DNA from: JBFIHZ01 sp041601535
GTDB taxonomy: Bacteria; Pseudomonadota; Gammaproteobacteria; Xanthomonadales; SZUA-36
Length of the DNA stretch: 8,675 bases
Assembly: GCA_041601535.1 (NCBI GenBank)
Contig: JBFIHZ010000157.1
Span: 1 to 8,675, forward strand
Direction of reading: 5' to 3'
Of this stretch, positions 6,516-8,675 are shown in pieces; position 1 is the first letter of the stretch, and each line of letters begins with the position of its first letter. Position numbers and translations under genes: made by a program. A model generated the notes under the pieces. The model saw nothing but the letters and a program-made list of their open reading frames with translations. It was not told the DNA's origin and searched no databases.

Positions 6516-7154
6516 TTATTCGGCTTCTTCCTGTTGCTCACCAACCATCAGGTTGTCGTTCACCGAGCGGGTGCCCTCGGTGTTCCGGGCAATCTGCACT
6601 GCCAGGTCTTTCTCCTGGGCCGAGTCAACTTCACCGCTCAGGGTGACAATGCCATCGCGTGAATCGACATCAATTGACAATCCGCCGGTATTGTTATTGA
6701 GCAGCAACTGGGATTTAACCCGCGCTGTCAATGTGGCGTTCATGACGCTTTGCTTGAAGCCCCGGCGCTCCTCGTATTCATCAGAGGCATGTGCCATTGC
6801 GGCATTGTCAGCGTCAACAATCAGGTGGTTTTCGACCTCCCTGACGCCGTCAATGGATTCGGCAATCTCGCCGGCCAGGTCGCGGTCGATATCAGATTCA
6901 ACGGTGCCGTTCAGATAGGCCACGCCATTCCTGACATCGGTATCAATATCAAACGAATTCAGATGTTCATTGAACAACAGGGTGGTTTCGAGCTTGCCGT
7001 CAATCCACGCATCTTTCAGTGCGGATTGGGCCTGCTCAGCACGCTGTTCCATGCTGGCGTGATTATTTTCATTGGCATAAACCGCCGGAATACCGGCCGT
7101 TGCAGTCAATACGCTCGCGCTCAAAATGGCTGCCAGTGTGCGTTTTTTGTTCAT
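6516..7154 (-). CDS. OsmY-like periplasmic protein with two BON domains
   Basis: A 212-residue exported protein from the preferred start. Residues 1-27 form a Sec signal peptide (MNKKRTLAAI, hydrophobic core, cleavage after AVYA). Two BON domains follow at about 46-115 and 136-205. Each shows the family's pattern of a short helix, a strand-Gly-strand core (NGVAYLNGTV; DGIVTLSGEV) and a helix ending in G-R-V-N-type residues (IDGVREVENHL; TEGTRSVNDNL). BON proteins such as OsmY and DolP bind membranes or protect envelope proteins under osmotic stress. The ribosome site AAAGGAG directly abuts an upstream ATG at 7160, leaving no spacing, and is six bases from the ATG at 7154, so the latter is chosen; the longer form adds only Met-Lys. 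A near-perfect sigma-54 promoter lies upstream, and csbD follows in the likely operon. Confidence 0.9.
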   Translation of the reverse strand: MNKKRTLAAILSASVLTATAGIPAVYANENNHASMEQRAEQAQSALKDAWIDGKLETTLLFNEHLNSFDIDTDVRNGVAYLNGTVESDIDRDLAGEIAESIDGVREVENHLIVDADNAAMAHASDEYEERRGFKQSVMNATLTARVKSQLLLNNNTGGLSIDVDSRDGIVTLSGEVDSAQEKDLAVQIARNTEGTRSVNDNLMVGEQQEEAE

Positions 7155-7160
7155 CTTCAT

Positions 7161-7167
7161 CTCCTTT
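7161..7167 (-). promoter_or_regulatory. Ribosome binding site deciding the BON-gene start
   Basis: On the minus strand AAAGGAG is followed directly by ATGAAGATG. The first ATG has zero spacing and the second has six bases. The second (7154) is therefore the likely initiation codon. Confidence 0.7.
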
Positions 7168-7231
7168 GCTTTTACGGTTCACAGTCAGGCCGTCAGCACG
7201 CTGTGCCCGGCCCGTTCCGTGGTAGGTAAGA

Positions 7232-7247
7232 TGCAATGAACATGCCA
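7232..7247 (-). promoter_or_regulatory. Sigma-54 promoter for the BON-csbD operon
   Basis: On the minus strand the site is TGGCATGTTCATTGCA, matching TGGCACG-N4-TTGCW at 11 of 12 specified bases, with GG and GC at the right spacing. The predicted start is near 7221, about 67 bases before the ATG at 7154. Confidence 0.7.
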
Positions 7248-7273
7248 ACAGCTGAGAGCCCTGTCAGCTGTTG
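7246..7273. repeat. 10-bp-arm inverted repeat at a sigma-54 promoter
   Basis: Arms CAACAGCTGA (7246-7255) and TCAGCTGTTG (7264-7273) are perfect, with an 8-base spacer. The left arm overlaps the -24 GG of the minus-strand sigma-54 promoter by two bases. It could be an operator blocking that promoter, an activator site for the plus-strand promoter (about 175 bases away), or a hairpin. Confidence 0.5.
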
Positions 7274-7300
7274 CTTCGGGGTAAAGCGGCGAAAACAAAC

Positions 7301-7323
7301 GTGGTAATTCTTACGACCACTGG
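7301..7323. promoter_or_regulatory. Candidate activator element with CCACTGG
   Basis: GTGGT (7301-7305) and ACCAC (7316-7320) form an inverted repeat that encloses GTAA-TTC-TTAC (7304-7314). It runs into ACCACTGGT (7316-7324), a palindrome around a central C. TACGACCACTGG resembles TACGCCACTGG at 517-527. It is centred about 90-100 bases upstream of the predicted minus-strand start and 115-130 upstream of the plus-strand start, the usual placement for activator sites. Confidence 0.4.
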
Positions 7324-7410
7324 TAAATGTTTCAACGCCAGCCTCCATACCAGCGCATCAACCGGACGCAGGAGCGCGCCCGCAAGCCTTTTGTGCCGAT
7401 CCGGAGGTGT

Positions 7411-7426
7411 TGGCACGTTATGTGCA
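7411..7426 (+). promoter_or_regulatory. Sigma-54 promoter for the YtjA-ecn-sod operon
   Basis: TGGCACGTTATGTGCA matches TGGCACG-N4-TTGCW at 11 of 12 specified bases; the exception is G for the first T of the -12 element. GG and GC spacing is canonical. The predicted start is near 7437, about 65 bases before the ATG at 7502. Confidence 0.7.
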
Positions 7427-7501
7427 TCTTCTTTACCGCACGTGGCGGTCAGCTTTACAGCGGCCCGCCGTGATTGACAACTGAAGTACTGGAGGTGACC
7501 T

Positions 7502-7675
7502 ATGCTCTCGTGGGCATTAGCATTTTTCGTTTTGGCCATCATCGCGGGTGTGCTGGGATTTGGCGGTCTGGCAGGAGCGGCCGCAGGCATCGCGAAGATT
7601 CTGTTTTTCGTATTTATCGTATTGCTGGTAATTAGCGCCATCGCCAGCGCATTGCGCGGCCGGCCACCTGTGTAG
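7502..7675 (+). CDS. UPF0391 (YtjA-like) small membrane protein
   Basis: A 57-residue hydrophobic peptide starting MLSWALAFFVLAIIAGVLGF, then GGLAGAAAGIAKILFF and a C-terminal basic tail LRGRPPV. The two predicted membrane helices, the central GFGGLAG-AAGIAK motif and the length match the DUF1328/UPF0391 family, which includes E. coli YtjA. Function is unknown. In E. coli ytjA lies beside osmY, and here the gene is divergent from an OsmY-like BON gene, so the association is kept in another arrangement. GGAGGTGA at 7491-7498 is a strong ribosome site. It is the first gene after the sigma-54 promoter at 7411 and is probably co-transcribed with the entericidin-like and dismutase genes. Confidence 0.9.
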   Translation: MLSWALAFFVLAIIAGVLGFGGLAGAAAGIAKILFFVFIVLLVISAIASALRGRPPV

Positions 7676-7735
7676 AACCGGTGCGCCTGTTCCACAAGCA
7701 CTGAATACATCAATTTTCAACAAGAGGAAGCAACC

Positions 7736-7876
7736 ATGAAAACATTAACCTATGCACTGCTGATCGGATTACTGTCGTTGAGCCTGACCGCCTGTAACAC
7801 CACGCGTGGCGTTGGCCAGGATATTGAAGCCACCGGCGAAGCAATTGAAGAAGCCGCTGAAGACGCCAAGGACTGA
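7736..7876 (+). CDS. ecnB: Entericidin-like lipoprotein
   Basis: A 46-residue lipoprotein. Residues 1-19 are a signal peptide (MKTLTYALLIGLLSLSL), ending in lipobox LTAC with lipidated Cys20. The mature sequence starts CNTTRGVGQDIEATGEAI, very close to the conserved CNTTRGVGEDI of E. coli entericidin B, and ends with an acidic helix. Entericidins are envelope lipopeptides of stationary phase, described as a toxin/antidote pair (EcnB/EcnA) in E. coli; no adjacent antidote is seen here, though the acidic lipoprotein at 92-280 is similar in plan. The start is supported by AGAGGAAG six to seven bases upstream. It lies 60 bases after the YtjA-like gene and two bases before the dismutase start, so the three form an operon. 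The symbol reflects family resemblance, not proven orthology. Confidence 0.9.
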   Translation: MKTLTYALLIGLLSLSLTACNTTRGVGQDIEATGEAIEEAAEDAKD

Positions 7877-7878
7877 GC

Positions 7879-8508
7879 ATGTCTGACAGCAATGCCGTAT
7901 ATCAGCTGCCTGAATTGGGCTACCGCTACGACGCACTGGAACCGGCCTACTCGGCTGAGTTGCTGGAATTGCATTACAGCAAACACCACCAGGGCTACGT
8001 AGATGGCGCCAACAAGACATTGGACAGCCTGGCTGAAGCCCGTGAGAACAGCGACTTCAAGCATCTGAAGCAACTGCAAAAGGACCTGGCGTTCAATGTC
8101 TCAGGCCATGTGATGCATGCTCTGTTCTGGCGAAACATGTCGCCAGCGGACGGCAATGGTCCGGATCAATCGCTGCAGCAATGCATCGATGCCAGTTTCG
8201 GTTCGCTGGATGCCCTGCGCGAGCAATTCCAGGCAGCCGGCGGCAGCATCCAGGGTTCCGGCTGGGCCGCCCTGTGCTGGGAACCGGTCAGCGGTCGTTT
8301 GCTGGTGGAGCAAATTGCGGATCACCAGGATAATCGCGCCGGTGCCAGTTTGCCCATCCTCGTCATGGATATGTGGGAACATGCGTTCTACCTGCAATAC
8401 CGTAACGAGAAAAAACGCTGGATCAAGGCGTTCTGGGATCTGATTAACTGGCAGGATGTCGGCGACCGCCTGGATCAGGCACGGAGATCCCGGCCGGGTC
8501 TGGAATAG
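7879..8508 (+). CDS. Fe/Mn-type superoxide dismutase
   Basis: A 209-residue superoxide dismutase converting superoxide to oxygen and hydrogen peroxide. The metal ligands are present: His32 (LHYSKHHQGYV), His80 (GHVMHALFW), and Asp164 and His168 (DMWEHAFYLQY). Residues 8-75 are the helical N-terminal domain and the rest the alpha/beta domain. There is no signal peptide, so it acts in the cytoplasm. The segments ALEPAYS, KDLAFNVSGHVMH, QGSGWAAL, ADHQDN and DMWEHAFYLQYRN resemble the actinobacterial SodA type more than E. coli SodA or SodB as I recall them. Gly76 and Gln150 are Mn-type positions, but His149 also occurs next to it in Fe enzymes, so the metal is undecided. The gene follows the entericidin-like gene by two bases. 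Its ribosome site is weak, suggesting translational coupling. It would be expressed with the envelope-stress genes from the sigma-54 promoter. Confidence 0.95.
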   Translation: MSDSNAVYQLPELGYRYDALEPAYSAELLELHYSKHHQGYVDGANKTLDSLAEARENSDFKHLKQLQKDLAFNVSGHVMHALFWRNMSPADGNGPDQSLQQCIDASFGSLDALREQFQAAGGSIQGSGWAALCWEPVSGRLLVEQIADHQDNRAGASLPILVMDMWEHAFYLQYRNEKKRWIKAFWDLINWQDVGDRLDQARRSRPGLE

Positions 8509-8586
8509 TTGGCCATAGCAGCCTATATTCCACTGGCAACAGATAATGGATGCACAAGGTAGTGAACCACTAAAGGAGAAAGGAAA

Positions 8587-8675
8587 ATGTTCAAGAAAAC
8601 TCTAGCCATTGTCCTGTCTGCCAGCATGATCCTGGCAGGCCTTACCACCAGCGTTTCTGCCGCCGTGGTGGGCAC
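8587..8675 (+). CDS. Exported protein, 5' end only
   Basis: The first 29 residues of a gene running past the window edge. They form a clear Sec signal peptide: MFKKTLAIVLSASMILAGL, then TTSVSAA with likely cleavage after VSA or SAA, followed by VVGT. AAGGAG at 8573-8578 is eight bases before the ATG. The AA-VVGT start of the mature part recalls the PA2779 family of Pseudomonas, but too little is present to assign it. It lies 78 bases after the dismutase stop with no obvious terminator, so it may belong to the same transcript. A CCACTGG element is at 8530-8536, though no sigma-54 promoter was found next to it. Confidence 0.75.
   Translation, partial: MFKKTLAIVLSASMILAGLTTSVSAAVVG

Larger units (their letters stand above)
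7155..7501. other. Divergent intergenic regulatory region B
   Basis: About 350 bases separate the BON gene (minus) and the YtjA-like gene (plus). No credible coding frame is present. The region holds two outward-facing sigma-54 promoter matches (7232-7247 minus, 7411-7426 plus), a 28-bp inverted repeat (7246-7273) and a compound dyad with the CCACTGG element (7301-7323). The layout mirrors that of 281-660. Confidence 0.7.

Noticed and set aside
545..7310. Shared words GGTAATTC and CAACGCC in the two regulatory regions
   Set aside because: About one shared 8-mer and several shared 7-mers are expected by chance between regions of this length, and neither word is symmetric or consistently placed.
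405..7406. CCGGAC hexamers in both regulatory regions
   Set aside because: CCGG-containing words are common in GC-rich DNA, and their distances to the promoters are not consistent.
8449..8464. TGGCAGGATGTCGGCG, a sigma-54-like string inside the dismutase gene
   Set aside because: The GG/GC spacing is right but only 8 of 12 specified bases match, and it encodes the conserved NWQDVGD protein segment.

Overview
The window looks like a chromosomal segment of a free-living proteobacterium, most likely a gammaproteobacterium. The evidence is moderately GC-rich DNA (no count made), good Shine-Dalgarno sites, entericidin/OsmY/YtjA/CsbD-type stress genes, and an NtrC-type regulator with matching sigma-54 promoters. 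No rRNA, tRNA, CRISPR array, insertion sequence or phage gene was seen.

Layout. Bases 1-660: a small acidic lipoprotein gene on the minus strand and a 380-base intergenic region. 661-2109: an exported or membrane-anchored phospholipase D/cardiolipin synthase-type enzyme. 2201-6184: a signalling block, made of a multi-pass membrane histidine kinase with a LOV-type PAS domain (minus), a divergent sigma-54-activating response regulator (plus), and a stand-alone receiver protein (plus). 6244-7154: CsbD and a two-BON-domain periplasmic protein (minus). 7502-8508: a plus-strand operon of a UPF0391/YtjA-like membrane peptide, an entericidin-like lipoprotein and an Fe/Mn superoxide dismutase. 8587 to the edge: the start of an exported protein.

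The main observation is that the two stress-gene intergenic regions each carry a divergent pair of sigma-54 (-24/-12) promoter matches. These lie at 377-392 (-), 591-606 (+), 7232-7247 (-) and 7411-7426 (+). All four keep the GG and GC dinucleotides at the canonical spacing, match 10-11 of the 12 specified consensus positions, and point at the correct gene. The block between them encodes an intact AAA+ sigma-54 activator (GSFTGA loop, Walker A/B, Fis-type HTH). The simplest reading is a self-contained regulon: the LOV kinase phosphorylates the NtrC-type regulator, which drives flanking envelope, osmotic and oxidative-stress genes. Related genes in E. coli (osmY, ecnB) are classically sigma-S targets. 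The heptamer CCACTGG, found only three times in the window and always between genes, is a candidate activator site.

The kinase's LOV domain keeps the flavin-binding cysteine and the Asn/Arg residues, but the usual signalling glutamine is isoleucine. What it senses (blue light, redox or something else) is therefore open. The regulon assignment and the sensory cue are inferences; the promoter strings, motifs and gene order are read directly.
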